From NCBI GenBank assembly GCA_028698535.1, contig JAQVDA010000004.1, positions 1-24,252 of the forward strand: a stretch of 24,252 bases of DNA. Direction: 5' to 3'. Under the pieces are notes generated by a model that searched no databases, had not been told where the DNA came from, and saw nothing but the letters and a program-made list of their open reading frames with translations. This document shows positions 24,171 through 24,252 of the stretch, piece by piece. Each line of letters begins with the position of its first letter. The first letter of the stretch is position 1. Origin of the DNA: Bacilli bacterium. Its GTDB lineage: Bacteria > Bacillota_I > Bacilli_A > RF39 > UBA660. Both the position numbers and the translations under genes were made by a program.

Positions 24171-24186
24171 TTTATCACCTGTAGAT

Positions 24187-24215
24187 AGTATATAGTAAAA
24201 CACAAAAAAAGGCAA
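24187..24215 (-). promoter_or_regulatory. Promoter of ysxC, with -35 inside a terminator
   Basis: On the minus strand -35 TTGCCT (24210-24215) and -10 TATACT (24187-24192) are 17 bases apart. The -35 lies in the 3' arm of the upstream gene's terminator stem. Six bases after the -10 box is the Shine-Dalgarno AGGTGAT, so the leader would be about ten bases. Confidence 0.6.
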
Positions 24216-24227
24216 TAATTTTGCCTT
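24204..24227 (-). terminator. Terminator of a gene beyond the right edge
   Basis: On the minus strand AAGGCAA / TTGCCTT with a five-base loop is followed by a run of T (seven in all, two of them paired). The gene it serves must end at or beyond the last 25 bases. A TAG in the frame KKE-stop at 24241-24252 could be its end, but too little is visible to call it. Confidence 0.8.
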
Positions 24228-24252
24228 GATAACGCTCTATCTATTCTTTCTT

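Noticed and set aside
1..24252. CRISPR array, tRNA, rRNA, prophage or insertion sequence
   Set aside because: I looked for regular direct repeats, cloverleaf-like sequences, integrase or transposase motifs and found none; the window reads as core chromosome.

Overview
The window is an AT-rich, densely packed chromosomal segment from a low-GC, spore-forming Gram-positive bacterium of the Bacillota, most like the Bacilli in gene content and order. The evidence is a type-B RNase P RNA, the RNase J1/RNase Y pair, RecU, DnaD, GpsB, SpoIVA and SpoVIF, with TGA used as a normal stop codon. I cannot name a genus; an uncultured gut or host-associated lineage is possible, but that is a guess. I see no insertion sequence, prophage, tRNA, rRNA or CRISPR array. 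This is core genome, and most of the novelty lies in how genes are arranged and in the regulatory DNA.

Left part (1-6100): an SRP block on the minus strand (ftsY, ylxM, start of ffh) diverges from rnjA (RNase J1, plus). rnjA converges on rny (RNase Y, minus). Upstream of rny is recA, which has its own promoter and a good LexA (SOS) box. A terminator behind pgsA separates recA from the next operon.

Middle (6100-15340): the minus-strand operon gpsB - rnpB - rodZ-like - pgsA carries a complete RNase P RNA between two protein genes. Its P1 helix is extended into the last codons of gpsB. A 523-base gap, holding one possible 33-codon ORF, separates this operon from the divergent recU-ponA pair. 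ponA converges on the cca-dnaD pair across a shared bidirectional terminator. A stand-alone radical SAM protein with a B12-binding-type N-terminus converges on the HU gene.

Right part (15340-24252): all genes are on the minus strand. Reading with transcription they are ysxC, an unrecognised 154-codon gene, der, spoVIF, spoIVA, then a three-gene cassette (YfhO-type membrane protein, GT2 glycosyltransferase, GtrA-type flippase), then HU. In Bacillus subtilis der, spoIVA and the HU gene lie close together. Here the same block is interrupted by a cassette expected to decorate a surface polymer with sugar. spoIVA has a sigma-E-like promoter, and spoVIF has a possible sigma-K-like one.

Four promoters (ftsY, recU, ysxC, yfhO) share one layout: the -10 box ends six bases before a Shine-Dalgarno of the AGGTGAT or AGAGGT type. 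This predicts very short mRNA leaders. Two promoters (rny, ysxC) have their -35 box inside or touching the terminator of the gene upstream.
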